From: JAEUIE01 sp046350055
GTDB taxonomy: Bacteria; Planctomycetota; Planctomycetia; Gemmatales; HRBIN36
Reading direction: 5' to 3'
Assembly: GCA_046350055.1 (NCBI GenBank)
Contig: JAXMBC010000001.1
Location: forward strand, 3,720,001 to 3,784,000
Length of the DNA: 64,000 bases
Below the pieces are notes generated by a model. It saw nothing but the letters and a program-made list of their open reading frames with translations, made no database searches and was not told the origin of the DNA. Each line of letters opens with the position of its first letter. Positions within the stretch are counted from its first letter, which is position 1. This document shows, in pieces, positions 8,891-16,833 of the stretch. The position numbers and the translations under genes were made by a program.

Positions 8891-9769
8891 CTACTTGCGA
8901 TACAGATCCAGATAGGGATTGCTCGATTCCTTCGGTGCCTCCGCAGCAGGCACCGGTTGTGCAAGCCAGGCACTACATCCTGTGAACAGCAGGCATGCGG
9001 CGAGTGTTGTCGCCACGGCGGCCACGGGGCGGCGCTGCAACGCTCGCACGTGCAGGAGCAATGGACTGTGTGCTGCCAGGAGAATCAACACGCCGCTGCT
9101 CATCGGTAATTCCGAAAACTGTTGTCCGGACAAGACCAGGGCCACCAGTGTGACTGCCATCACCCCCGCTACCGATTGCCATGCAGGCAATCGCCAGCGC
9201 ATGTGAAACAATGCCACGATGCCCAGTGCAATTCCAAACGACACGCTGACCAGACCCAGACTCGCGGAACCGCTGAGCGTCAGGATGCCTCCAGTTAAAC
9301 CCAGGGTCAGGGCCCAGATTCCCAGCGTCAGCCAACTGTATCCCAGGGGCAGTGGGATCGCTGACAGTGTCCATCCCAGAGTGGAGATGACAACAATTCC
9401 AGCCATCCAAACCCAGCGAGGTTCCGCGACGCTGGTCACCTTCCATGCCAGGACCAGACTGACTGCAAGACGGGCCCCGAGGGCCAGCCACCGGTTCCAC
9501 GATCGATAATCAATGAATACCAAGGCTGCCGCCAGCAGGGCGAAGTGTGGCAACCAGCGGGTCGCATCGACGGGTAGCCCTTTGGTTGAGACACCCCGAA
9601 TCAACTGATCACTCGCCAGCAGGCTGCACACCAAGCCCAACGCCCACACGGTGGCGGAGAACCGTTCTTGACGCCGGACTGCCCATGCCAACAACAGGCC
9701 GACGAGGGCCACCCCTGCCGGGGCAATGAGCTTCAATGCGATCGATTGTTCAGCCGTGCCCATGGTCAT
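8891..9769 (-). CDS. Multi-pass membrane protein of unknown function
   Basis: About 292 residues, dominated by 8 to 9 hydrophobic segments (for example APAGVALVGLLLAWAV, FALLAAALVFIDY, GVMAVTLVALVL), ending in a hydrophilic tail (NPYLDLYRK). A late segment CLLFTGCSAWLAQ resembles a lipobox but sits at the C-terminal end, so it is only a membrane segment. The start at 9769 (or the second Met at 9763) is preferred because the longer frame would run into the hairpin repeat at 9778; GGAAG lies just upstream. No family is recognised. It is leftward, with the MBL nuclease next downstream. Confidence 0.65.
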   Translation of the reverse strand: MTMGTAEQSIALKLIAPAGVALVGLLLAWAVRRQERFSATVWALGLVCSLLASDQLIRGVSTKGLPVDATRWLPHFALLAAALVFIDYRSWNRWLALGARLAVSLVLAWKVTSVAEPRWVWMAGIVVISTLGWTLSAIPLPLGYSWLTLGIWALTLGLTGGILTLSGSASLGLVSVSFGIALGIVALFHMRWRLPAWQSVAGVMAVTLVALVLSGQQFSELPMSSGVLILLAAHSPLLLHVRALQRRPVAAVATTLAACLLFTGCSAWLAQPVPAAEAPKESSNPYLDLYRK

Positions 9770-9777
9770 CCGCTTCC

Positions 9778-9869
9778 GTGGCACTGCTTTGAGTACTCTC
9801 AAAGCAGTGGAGTTTACGCGAAGATACAGCCAACGTTCACTGCTTTCGGAGTACCGAAAGCAGTGCCAC
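9778..9869. repeat. Composite double-hairpin repeat (BIME-like)
   Basis: Two perfect 12-bp stems lie in tandem. Bases 9782-9793 pair with 9798-9809 (arm CACTGCTTTGAG, loop TACT). Bases 9838-9849 pair with 9854-9865 (arm CACTGCTTTCGG, loop AGTA). The outer ends GTGGCACTGCTTT and AAAGCAGTGCCAC are inverted copies of each other, so the whole 92-bp unit is also an inverted repeat. It lies between two leftward genes and could also end yceI transcripts, but there is no T-tract. Similar GTGGCAC-ended hairpins occur at 33160 and 49868. Confidence 0.75.
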
Positions 9870-9877
9870 CCTTGCCA

Positions 9878-10435
9878 TTACTTGCGAACGCCTTCCACGC
9901 TGATCAGCAGCCAGACGTTGTCTTCCAGCAGTTCCGGCATGAACTTGATGCCGAAGTCGCCCCGCTTGATGGTGAGATTGGTCTCAAACCCGAAGCGGTG
10001 ATCTTTGAACGGGGAATCGCCTTCACCTGTCTTGGTCAGAGTAAACGTGATCGGCTTGGTCACGCCGCAGATGGTGAGGTCGCCGGTCACTTCGTACTTG
10101 CCTGCTTCGCCCGCCTTCACGCTCGTGCTCTTGAAAGTGCTGGTGGGGAACTGCTTGACGTTAAAGAAATCAGGACTCTTGAGGTGCTTGTCGCGGTCAG
10201 GGCTGTTGCTGTCCAGGCTGTCGGTCTTGATCTCAATGTTCAGCGTGCTCTTGGAAGCGTCCGCTTCGTCCAGCAGGAAGCTTCCAGAGATCTGATTGAA
10301 GCGGCCATAGGTGTAGGAAACGTTGAGGTGCTTGATTCGGAAGATGACGCTCGAGTGGGAGTTGTCCACACTGTAGGCGTTGTTGTTGACAGGGTTTGTG
10401 CTGAGCATGAGCAGCGTAGCGAGTAACAGAGACAT
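9878..10435 (-). CDS. YceI-family secreted isoprenoid-binding-like protein
   Basis: About 185 residues: a signal peptide (MSLLLATLLMLSTNPVNN), then the YceI lipocalin-like barrel. Hallmarks are YSVDNSHSSVIFRIKHLNVSYTYGRF, GSF..DEADASKSTLNIEI, SDFFNVKQFP-like (SPDFFNVKQFPTSTF) and the late RGDFGIKF. Family members bind long isoprenoids such as polyprenols or quinones in the periplasm; the ligand here is unknown. The Met at 10435 follows GGGAG at a good distance and starts the signal peptide; the frame upstream runs through the palindrome at 10456 and is rejected. It lies directly downstream of marR on the same strand. Confidence 0.9.
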   Translation of the reverse strand: MSLLLATLLMLSTNPVNNNAYSVDNSHSSVIFRIKHLNVSYTYGRFNQISGSFLLDEADASKSTLNIEIKTDSLDSNSPDRDKHLKSPDFFNVKQFPTSTFKSTSVKAGEAGKYEVTGDLTICGVTKPITFTLTKTGEGDSPFKDHRFGFETNLTIKRGDFGIKFMPELLEDNVWLLISVEGVRK

Positions 10436-10455
10436 CAGAGACTCCCGGGAAACAG

Positions 10456-10484
10456 GTCGTTGTGAAGACAGTCCTCGCAACGAC
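10456..10484. promoter_or_regulatory. 29-bp near-perfect palindrome, candidate MarR operator for yceI
   Basis: The left arm GTCGTTGTGAAGAC and the right arm GTCCTCGCAACGAC flank a single A. The 14-bp arms match at 12 positions. The site ends 20 bases upstream of the yceI start codon, between marR and yceI. A 13-bp copy of the same arm occurs before marR at 10984. Its size and symmetry fit a winged-helix MarR dimer site; assignment to this MarR is inference. Confidence 0.6.
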
Positions 10485-10500
10485 AATCAGGGTAAAAAAA

Positions 10501-10971
10501 TCAATGCCCGCCGGCACGTGCCTCTTCGAGAAGGTCGATGAGGGTACGCATCTTGCTGGCACTGAGATGTTTCAAATGTTTGCGATGCATTTCCAGCAGG
10601 GGTTCATCCAGCTGACTGAGCAGTTTCAGGCCCAGAGGAGTAATACAGGCGATAATCACGCGGCGGTCAGTAGTGCATCGCTCGCGCGTGACGAGTCCGG
10701 CTGCTTCCAGACGATCCAGGAGCCGGGTCAGATCCGGGTCGTATGAGACCATCTGCTCGGCGATTTCATGGCAAGCTACACCTGCTTCACCATGCCCGCG
10801 AAGAATGCGGAGCACGTTGTACTGGCTGCCGGTGAGCCCCTTCTCCTTGAAGAACTGCGTAAAGGGCCTGACGAGATGCTCGGTGGTCCGCCAGAGGTTG
10901 AGGAAGAGTTCTTCCTCGATGACCTCGAAAGGCTTTTTCTTGCGGAGTTCAGATTGGAGTCGTCCAGCCAT
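10501..10971 (-). CDS. MarR-family transcriptional regulator
   Basis: 156 residues, the usual MarR length. It shows the winged-helix pattern: FFKEKGLTGSQYNVLRILRG, then the recognition segment (EIAEQMVSYDPDLTRLLDRLEAAGL), the wing VTRERCTTDRRVIIACITPLG and the C-terminal dimer helix (LDEPLLEMHRKHL). Members repress neighbouring genes and respond to phenolic ligands or oxidation. It heads a two-gene unit with yceI, 65 bases apart. The shared motif in front of both genes suggests autoregulation plus control of yceI. No clear Shine-Dalgarno precedes the ATG. Confidence 0.92.
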   Translation of the reverse strand: MAGRLQSELRKKKPFEVIEEELFLNLWRTTEHLVRPFTQFFKEKGLTGSQYNVLRILRGHGEAGVACHEIAEQMVSYDPDLTRLLDRLEAAGLVTRERCTTDRRVIIACITPLGLKLLSQLDEPLLEMHRKHLKHLSASKMRTLIDLLEEARAGGH

Positions 10972-10983
10972 GGAGGGATATTA

Positions 10984-10996
10984 GTCGTTGTGAGGA
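10984..10996. promoter_or_regulatory. Second copy of the marR-yceI operator arm
   Basis: GTCGTTGTGAGGA lies 13 bases before the marR start codon, where a bound repressor would block initiation. It matches 12 of 13 bases of the right arm of the palindrome at 10456 read on the other strand. The inverse arm is not preserved here, so it is a half-site. Confidence 0.45.
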
Positions 10997-11084
10997 ATAT
11001 TGTCAAGAGGAGTATGTGGAATGACTGTGGCCAACAGAGTAGAGAGCTGAACTTGCCTTGGTTAATGAATTAGCTTGTTGAGTA

Positions 11085-12662
11085 GTGCCGACGTATCTGC
11101 AGGCACTACGTTTACAAGAGACGCACCATGTGTCGTTCATTAGTGATGGTTCGCTGCGCGCAAAGCATCAGCAGTTGCTGTCATGCCAGCAGGTCCTGGG
11201 GCACGTTTGGGGAAACGGTGTGACCTTCCATCGGCAGTCATTAACTACGATTCTGCTGATGGGTATTTTTGTGGCTGTGCGTATCGCCATCCGTGCGGAC
11301 GAATGCCTGGATGGTGACGAAATATTCAGTCTCGAGGTTGCCAGGCAGTCCTGGATACAACTGTGGCAGGCAGCTGCCAACGATGTGTCGCATCCTCCAT
11401 TGTTTTACGCAATGCTCAAGTTGTGGATCGGCCTGGGTGGCGAATCGCTTTCGTGGGTACGTTTGCTGCCTGCGCTCACTGCCATAGCTGCGCTGGTCCC
11501 CTTATGGGGCTTGTGCACGGCTTGTGGGCTTCGGCGCGAAGAGAAGAATCTCACCTTGGCACTGATGTCTCTCAACGGATTCGTTCTCTTTTATTCCCTG
11601 CAACTTCGCATGTACTCGCTGCTACTATTCACGTCACTTTGCTCGCTCTGGGCATTTGTATCCTGGCTCCAGGCAGCGCGTAACGACTGGCGGGCATTCT
11701 GGGTATTGTTGATAGCCAACATCCTGGTCATTTATTCACACTATTGGGGCTGGATGCTGGTTGGGTGCCAGGGATTGTATCTCCTGGCTTTCGTCCGCAG
11801 TGAAGTGCTGAAGTTCAGTTTGATCACGGGCATGCTGCTGATCTCTTACATTCCATGGTTTGTAGCAGTAGTGCAAGGTGCATCAAGAATAGGATCATTT
11901 ACCAGCCAGATTGCCTGGATCACTCCCCCGGTTCTGGCGGATGCAATCTGGTTCTTCAGCGGCCTGCTGGGAAGATTGCCTTTTCGTCATACGACCTTGC
12001 TGGGATTAGCCCTCTCTGGTATTCCCGTCATGTTGTGGCTATGGGGAAGCATCCGACGACGTGAATCTGGTGAATTGCTCCGTTTACTTATGTGGTTTGG
12101 TATCTTGCCTGTCGTACTGACCTTCGTTCTGAGCCTCGTCCTGAAGCAATCCGTGTGGGCAGAACGTTCGCTCATCATCTGTGCTGTTCCTTACCAGATG
12201 CTTATCTCGATCGCAGCATGTCGGCTTCCCGGCAACACTCGGTATGCTGTTCTCATGGCTTTGTTTGTCTGGGTGATGATTTCGGGAATGTACTACCTTT
12301 CAGAACCCCACAAGCTGCCATGGGAGTCGCTAGTCACTCAAATCGCCAGAGCCGAGCCTGGAGCAAAGGCACCGGTGCCAATCTACACGGTGGAAGGCTA
12401 CGTCACGGACCCGCTACGGTACTTCTCAGCAGCGCAAGGCATGACCAATTCACTCTTCATTCAGCAGATTGATCCTCAAAAGATCGCCCATATCAACGAC
12501 CTGAACTGCTGGATCATCTACCGTGAATTCAGAGGCAAAGTGCTTTTACTCGACCGTCATCTCGAAGAGGTTCTTGACAACGAACGATATCGGATTGTTG
12601 AAGTGATTCACATCGACAGAGGCCCGGTGTCGATTCGTGCCGCCTTTGTGACGAAACGATGA
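11085..12662 (+). CDS. GT39-like (ArnT/PMT-type) membrane glycosyltransferase
   Basis: Up to 525 residues with about 11 membrane segments. The first long segment is followed by a loop with DECLDGDE, the acidic pair typical of GT-C enzymes that use polyprenyl-phosphate sugars. HPPLFYAMLKLW and the LRMYSLLL segment then match the dolichyl-phosphate-mannose / ArnT-like group. It probably glycosylates a lipid or protein at the outer face of the cytoplasmic membrane. The start is unsure: the GTG at 11085 adds about 50 hydrophilic residues before the first membrane segment, and another GTG lies about 16 codons further in (HHVSF). It is divergent from marR. Confidence 0.8.
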   Translation: MPTYLQALRLQETHHVSFISDGSLRAKHQQLLSCQQVLGHVWGNGVTFHRQSLTTILLMGIFVAVRIAIRADECLDGDEIFSLEVARQSWIQLWQAAANDVSHPPLFYAMLKLWIGLGGESLSWVRLLPALTAIAALVPLWGLCTACGLRREEKNLTLALMSLNGFVLFYSLQLRMYSLLLFTSLCSLWAFVSWLQAARNDWRAFWVLLIANILVIYSHYWGWMLVGCQGLYLLAFVRSEVLKFSLITGMLLISYIPWFVAVVQGASRIGSFTSQIAWITPPVLADAIWFFSGLLGRLPFRHTTLLGLALSGIPVMLWLWGSIRRRESGELLRLLMWFGILPVVLTFVLSLVLKQSVWAERSLIICAVPYQMLISIAACRLPGNTRYAVLMALFVWVMISGMYYLSEPHKLPWESLVTQIARAEPGAKAPVPIYTVEGYVTDPLRYFSAAQGMTNSLFIQQIDPQKIAHINDLNCWIIYREFRGKVLLLDRHLEEVLDNERYRIVEVIHIDRGPVSIRAAFVTKR

Positions 12663-12870
12663 AGTGGGAGGGATGAGAAGGCTGGTTAAAAATTATCGGA
12701 TAATAATGTCCATTTATCATTGCACAACCTGCATTATGAGAGTAACCTTAACCATTGTCTTGAAGCAATCGATGTCAGGCACCAGGGATGTGGTTGATGG
12801 TCAACCTGGGTGGCGATGTCTGGTTGTGCTTGTTTTCAAGCCTGCTACCCTTTTTAAGATGGGAGAAATG
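12663..12870. other. AT-rich upstream region of the PEP-CTERM gene
   Basis: About 200 bases between the glycosyltransferase stop and the PEP-CTERM start. The frame is open but reads as mixed Cys/Trp residues, not like a protein start. It includes the short palindrome ATTATCCGATAAT on the minus strand (near 12693) and AT-rich stretches that could hold a promoter. No RNA gene is seen. Confidence 0.3.
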
Positions 12871-13692
12871 ATGAACCACCTGAGTCTGAAACGGTTCATG
12901 ATGGCCTTTGCAGTCGCATTGGCTGTCTCAGCAGCTTGGGCCGGACAAATTCGGGCACAAGCTTTCACAATCACCAGCACTACCGGATTGGTGCAAGAAG
13001 TCATTGGCGATAAAGGTGGAACCGCATTCGCTAACGCTCCTAACAGCACAGCTGGTCAGGGCTTACCGACAGCTAATGGTGGTTGGGCGAATGGGCCGGG
13101 TTTTGCACCCGATCCCAGCTTCTTCAATAATCTGGGCATCTCGGGCTTCAGCAATAATGGTGCTCCACTGATCGTCAGCCTGAACTCGGCCACGACTGTA
13201 CGGTTCACCTGGTTCGGCAAGGGTGATTCTTCCCTCCAGAATAGCTTCCAGGTCGATAGTGGTTAAGGGTATGTGACTCTGTGGGGTCCCCACGGTACTG
13301 GTGTTGCCTACCCTCCAACTGGCCCAGTCTCCTATGACATTGCTCTCCCAGCAGGAGTAATTGCATTTCGCTGGATCACCGGTGCGCCGAATGATGTCAA
13401 TGTCGATAACGGTTCCAACATGAACCATGCCAACTTACCCGGATTCTTCGCAGGAATCGATCCGTACCTGGCTACAGGAACATTCCAAACCGTCGGTGAT
13501 GCGGTATTCCTGGGCCTGACCGATCTTCCTGGCACGGGCGACCACGACTTCCAGGATCTGGGTGTTCGTTTGGCAGCTGTCCCTGAGCCTGCCAGCGTCT
13601 TCCTGCTCGGCACTGCCGGCGCTGGCTTTGCAGGATATCAAATCGTTCGTTATCGCCGTCGTCGGCAACAGCGACAATCAGCTAAGGCATAA
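12871..13692 (+). pseudogene. PEP-CTERM secreted protein interrupted by in-frame TAA
   Basis: The first part has a GGGAG ribosome-binding site, a signal peptide (MNHLSLKRFMMAFAVALAVSAAWA, read as Lys/Arg then a hydrophobic core) and a Gly/Asn-rich beta-type region. It ends in QVDSG and a TAA at 13264-13266. The same frame continues straight on (GYVTLWGPHGTG) to a full PEP-CTERM tail: VPEPASVFLLG, a membrane helix and an Arg-rich end (YRRRRQQRQ). Neither half is functional alone, as export needs the first and sorting by an exosortase the second. A point mutation, recoding, or a base-call error are all possible. A strong terminator follows. The ligand or role of the mature protein is unknown. 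Confidence 0.8.
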
Positions 13693-13712
13693 CGACAGCC
13701 ATTGTCTACTGT

Positions 13713-13741
13713 AAGGTCCAGGCATTCGCCTGGACCTTTTT
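13713..13741 (+). terminator. Rho-independent terminator of the PEP-CTERM gene
   Basis: The perfect stem GGTCCAGGC / GCCTGGACC has loop ATTC, is flanked by AA before and followed by TTTTT. It begins about 20 bases after the stop codon. Confidence 0.92.
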
Positions 13742-13932
13742 GTATAGGCGTCATGACTCATACGAGAAATTGTCTATTTAGACTCGTCGACGATTTAGAG
13801 TACGTCCGCCGCCGTTGTAGTTGAAGTATTTCCTCGCCCGCCCATTTCCATCGAACTTCATACTCTATCTCCTAGCGTATCACGCCGGAACCTGCCCAAG
13901 TCTCCCGGCTGACGGTGCCGTGAGGATGTCTG
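13742..13932. other. Intergenic stretch before the exporter operon
   Basis: No gene or RNA is recognised. A short TGAGG Shine-Dalgarno at its end (13921-13925) supports the TTG start of the permease. A promoter for the exporter operon should lie here because a terminator precedes it. Confidence 0.3.
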
Positions 13933-15045
13933 TTGTCGTACACCATCAGCACAATGATCTATGAGTACCGCCGGTTTCTCACCGGGGTCATTGCAGTGGC
14001 GTTCAGCCTCGTGCTCATTCTCATTCAGGGCGGACTGCTCCTGGGCCTTTTCGCCGTCACATCCTGGCCGGTCGATTACACCAGTGCAGATATCTGGATC
14101 GGCGCCCCCTCGGTCATCAGTGTCGATGTCGGCAGCCCCATCCCTGTTGACTACATGACCCGGCTCAATCATCCCGAAATCGAACGTGCCGAAGTCCTGC
14201 ACCTGGGCTTTGCCTTCTGGACCAAGCCCAATGGCGGGTCCGAACTTTGCATCGTTATCGGTTCACGTCTGGAGGAGGGATCCCTGGGTGCCTTGCGGCA
14301 ACTGACACCTGAACTGCGAACGCTGCTGATGGAACCCGATAGCGTGGTGGTGGACCGCTCCGACCTCAAACGGTTGGGAGTGGAGAAAGTGGGCGACACA
14401 GCTCAGATTCTGAACCGCCGTGTACGCATCGTCGGTCTGACAGACAATGTCAAGAGCATGGCAGGGCCGCTGGTGCTTTGTTCAGAAGCGACCGCCCGTC
14501 CACTCCTCCATCTGCCTCCCGAGCACACGATGTACATCCTCGCCAAGTGCAAGCGAGCCGAGGACGCCCGCAAGGTGGTGGAAGATCTTAAGCGTTACCC
14601 CACCATGTCCACCTTTACTACCGCTGACTTCTCCTTCCGCACCCGCATGCACTGGCTGACGATGACCAAAGGTGGTATCGCCATCGGCTACGCAGCATCG
14701 CTGGGGCTGCTCGTGGGTGCCATCATCACCAGCCAGACCCTGTATGCAGCGACGCTGGCTTCGCTCAAGGAATATGCAGTGCTCTGGGCCTTGGGCATCT
14801 CACGCAAGCGGGTTGCCCGCTGCATTCTCGAACAAACGTTATGCGTGGGAATCATCGGCATCCTGATAGGCTTGCCGGTTTCCTTTGGTCTGGCCCACGG
14901 CGCTGAATCGCTGGGAGCTCCGGTGCAGATCCCCATCTGGGTCATCGCCATCGGTGTTACCGTGATTCTCCTCATGACGATGCTGGCAGGTGTGGCTGCC
15001 TTGCGTGCCATTCGGCTTATCGAGCCGAGCGTCCTCCTGCGTTGA
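13933..15045 (+). CDS. DevC-like ABC exporter permease
   Basis: 370 residues with the MacB/FtsX layout. There is one N-terminal membrane helix (FLTGVIAVAFSLVLILIQGG), an extracytoplasmic domain (about 40-240), then three helices (GYAASLGLLVGAIIT, LCVGIIGILIGLPVSFGLA, IWVIAIGVTVILLMTMLAGV). It ends in the family-typical ALRAIRLIEPSVLLR. YEYRRFLTGV near the start and LYAATLASLKEYAVLWALG are typical of DevC from the cyanobacterial heterocyst glycolipid exporter family. A TTG start at 13933 is supported by GAGG 8 bases upstream; the Met 7 codons later is an alternative. It is followed after 6 bases by the ATPase gene, so the three genes form one operon. Confidence 0.88.
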   Translation: MSYTISTMIYEYRRFLTGVIAVAFSLVLILIQGGLLLGLFAVTSWPVDYTSADIWIGAPSVISVDVGSPIPVDYMTRLNHPEIERAEVLHLGFAFWTKPNGGSELCIVIGSRLEEGSLGALRQLTPELRTLLMEPDSVVVDRSDLKRLGVEKVGDTAQILNRRVRIVGLTDNVKSMAGPLVLCSEATARPLLHLPPEHTMYILAKCKRAEDARKVVEDLKRYPTMSTFTTADFSFRTRMHWLTMTKGGIAIGYAASLGLLVGAIITSQTLYAATLASLKEYAVLWALGISRKRVARCILEQTLCVGIIGILIGLPVSFGLAHGAESLGAPVQIPIWVIAIGVTVILLMTMLAGVAALRAIRLIEPSVLLR

Positions 15046-15051
15046 GGTGCC

Positions 15052-15750
15052 ATGAGTCAGAACGAAGCTGTGTTGCATGGACAGGATCTCTGCCGGGCGT
15101 TCGGTACCGGGCCGGAACGCACTGTCGCGCTGGATCATACCTCGCTCCATCTTTACCCGGGCCAATTCACGTTGCTGATGGGCCCATCAGGTAGTGGTAA
15201 ATCGACATTGCTTGCCATTCTCTCGGCATTGTTGCCTCCTGACTCGGGCCAGGTCATCGTCGATGGTCGGGATATCTGGTCGCTGAATGAAACGGAGCGC
15301 GAACAACTGCGTAACCAGCACTTCGGCTTCGTCTTTCAGGGTTACAATCTCTTTCCGGCCCTCACTGCACGCCAACAGCTCGAGATCGTCCTGAACTGGG
15401 GCAATCATGCCCGAGGTCGCGAGGCTCGGAAAATGTCGACGACCATCCTGGAGCGACTGGGACTGGGCAAGAAGCTGAATTTGCGGCCTAATCAGATGTC
15501 AGGCGGCGAGAAGCAACGTGTAGCCATTGCCCGGGCCCTGGTGAAAAAGCCCCGGGTCTGCTTTGCCGATGAACCGACCAGCAACCTCGACTGGCACCAT
15601 GGCGAAAACGTCGTCAGACTGCTCAAGGAAATGGTCGGCGAACTCAATCTCAGTCTGCTGGTGGTCACTCACGATCACCGCCTGGAGCCATATGCTGATC
15701 GTATCCTTCATCTGGAAGATGGACATTTGCTGGAGCGAGAACTTGCGTAG
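15052..15750 (+). CDS. DevA/LolD-like ABC exporter ATPase
   Basis: 232 residues, a single nucleotide-binding domain. Walker A is GPSGSGKST (about 44-52), the Q-loop is FGFVFQGYNL, the signature is MSGGEKQRVAIARAL, Walker B and the D-loop are VCFADEPTSNLD, and the H-loop is VVTHDHR. It powers the exporter formed with the upstream permease and downstream membrane-fusion protein. Such MacB-type systems usually move substrates from the periplasm or outer leaflet outward by mechanotransmission. The next gene begins 10 bases after its stop. Confidence 0.95.
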   Translation: MSQNEAVLHGQDLCRAFGTGPERTVALDHTSLHLYPGQFTLLMGPSGSGKSTLLAILSALLPPDSGQVIVDGRDIWSLNETEREQLRNQHFGFVFQGYNLFPALTARQQLEIVLNWGNHARGREARKMSTTILERLGLGKKLNLRPNQMSGGEKQRVAIARALVKKPRVCFADEPTSNLDWHHGENVVRLLKEMVGELNLSLLVVTHDHRLEPYADRILHLEDGHLLERELA

Positions 15751-15760
15751 GACAACAGTC

Positions 15761-16825
15761 ATGTGGAAGAGCTATTGTCTTGGGTTGATGTGGTCGATGT
15801 CGGGGTGTAGTGATGCCGTAATGGCGCAAGCTCCCACCGCACCCTCTCACAGCAACAGCACCGTCATCGTGGCCATGGGGCTGGTCGATGTGGAGCAGAG
15901 CGTCGCCAGACTGTTGCTTGAAATGCCCGGTCGGGTCAAGTCGATTGAAGCCAAAGAGAATGTGGTCTATGAACCGGGTGCGGTGCTTCTGGCAGTTGAC
16001 GACACTGGTCCACGCATTAAGCTGGCTCAACTCGCGGTAGCTATCGAAGCTGCTAAGGCCAAAGTCGAGCAGGCTCGTCTAGGACGAGTGATTGCCGAAG
16101 CTGAAGTCAAAGCCCAGCAAACTGCCATCGATGCTGCGATCGAACGAGAAAAGACCTATCTGCGCCGGCAGAAAGAAGTCAAGGATATCGATCAGGTGCC
16201 CAAGGCGACGATTCGTGAGATTGAAGATGCAGTGCGTGAGAGTGGGGCCATTATCAAAGGAGAGCGGGAGAAGCTGAAAGTCATCGAAGCCAAGGTTGCC
16301 TACGCCAGGAGTGAGGAAGCCCTCGCAGTCGTCCAGGTGAAAGCCCAGGAAACGCAGCTGCGTGAAGCCCAAAAGGCAGTGGACGACTGTGTGCTGCGAG
16401 CCCCGTTCAAGGGCAGGGTACTTCGGGTGAAAGCCCGCCTGGGCGAACTGGTCAGCCCAGCCATGCTTGAACCGCTGATTGAATTCTGCCCGGAGGCTCC
16501 CCGCATCGTGCGGGCGGAGATCAACCAGGAATTTGCACATTCCGCCCAAATCGGGCAGGTGTGCAAGATTACGGATGACAGTCGTACAGCCAGTGGCTCC
16601 TGGTCAGGTAAGATTGTGCGGCTCAGCGACTGGTATGCCCCGCGCCGCTCGATCCTCTTTGAACCATTGCAAATGAACGATGTTCGCACACTGGAGTGCA
16701 TCGTCGCGTTCGACCCCGGCCAGTTCCCCATGAAGATCGGTCAGCGGGTAAGGCTCAGCATCGAAACCACCAGTGCTCCTGCTGTGTCTTCGCCTGGCGA
16801 AGCAAAGGAGACGGAGAAGAAGTAG
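15761..16825 (+). CDS. HlyD/DevB-like membrane fusion protein
   Basis: 354 residues with a hydrophobic N-terminus (CLGLMWSMSGCSDAVMAQA; the SGCS could be a lipobox). The first half-lipoyl segment (MPGRVKSIEAKENVVYEPGAVLLAVDD) is followed by a long alpha-helical hairpin (about 75-205, coiled-coil type) and the second half-lipoyl segment (VLRAPFKGRVLRVKARLGELVSP). A beta-barrel region ends near 340. It should link the permease to an outer-membrane channel; no TolC gene is nearby. The frame is open upstream inside the ATPase gene, but the ATG at 15761 begins the protein. The substrate is unknown. Confidence 0.9.
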   Translation: MWKSYCLGLMWSMSGCSDAVMAQAPTAPSHSNSTVIVAMGLVDVEQSVARLLLEMPGRVKSIEAKENVVYEPGAVLLAVDDTGPRIKLAQLAVAIEAAKAKVEQARLGRVIAEAEVKAQQTAIDAAIEREKTYLRRQKEVKDIDQVPKATIREIEDAVRESGAIIKGEREKLKVIEAKVAYARSEEALAVVQVKAQETQLREAQKAVDDCVLRAPFKGRVLRVKARLGELVSPAMLEPLIEFCPEAPRIVRAEINQEFAHSAQIGQVCKITDDSRTASGSWSGKIVRLSDWYAPRRSILFEPLQMNDVRTLECIVAFDPGQFPMKIGQRVRLSIETTSAPAVSSPGEAKETEKK

Positions 16826-16833
16826 ACCAAGGC

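Noticed and set aside
13273..13692. Separate gene for the PEP-CTERM distal half
   Set aside because: It would lack a signal peptide and ribosome-binding site and is in the same frame as the upstream half.
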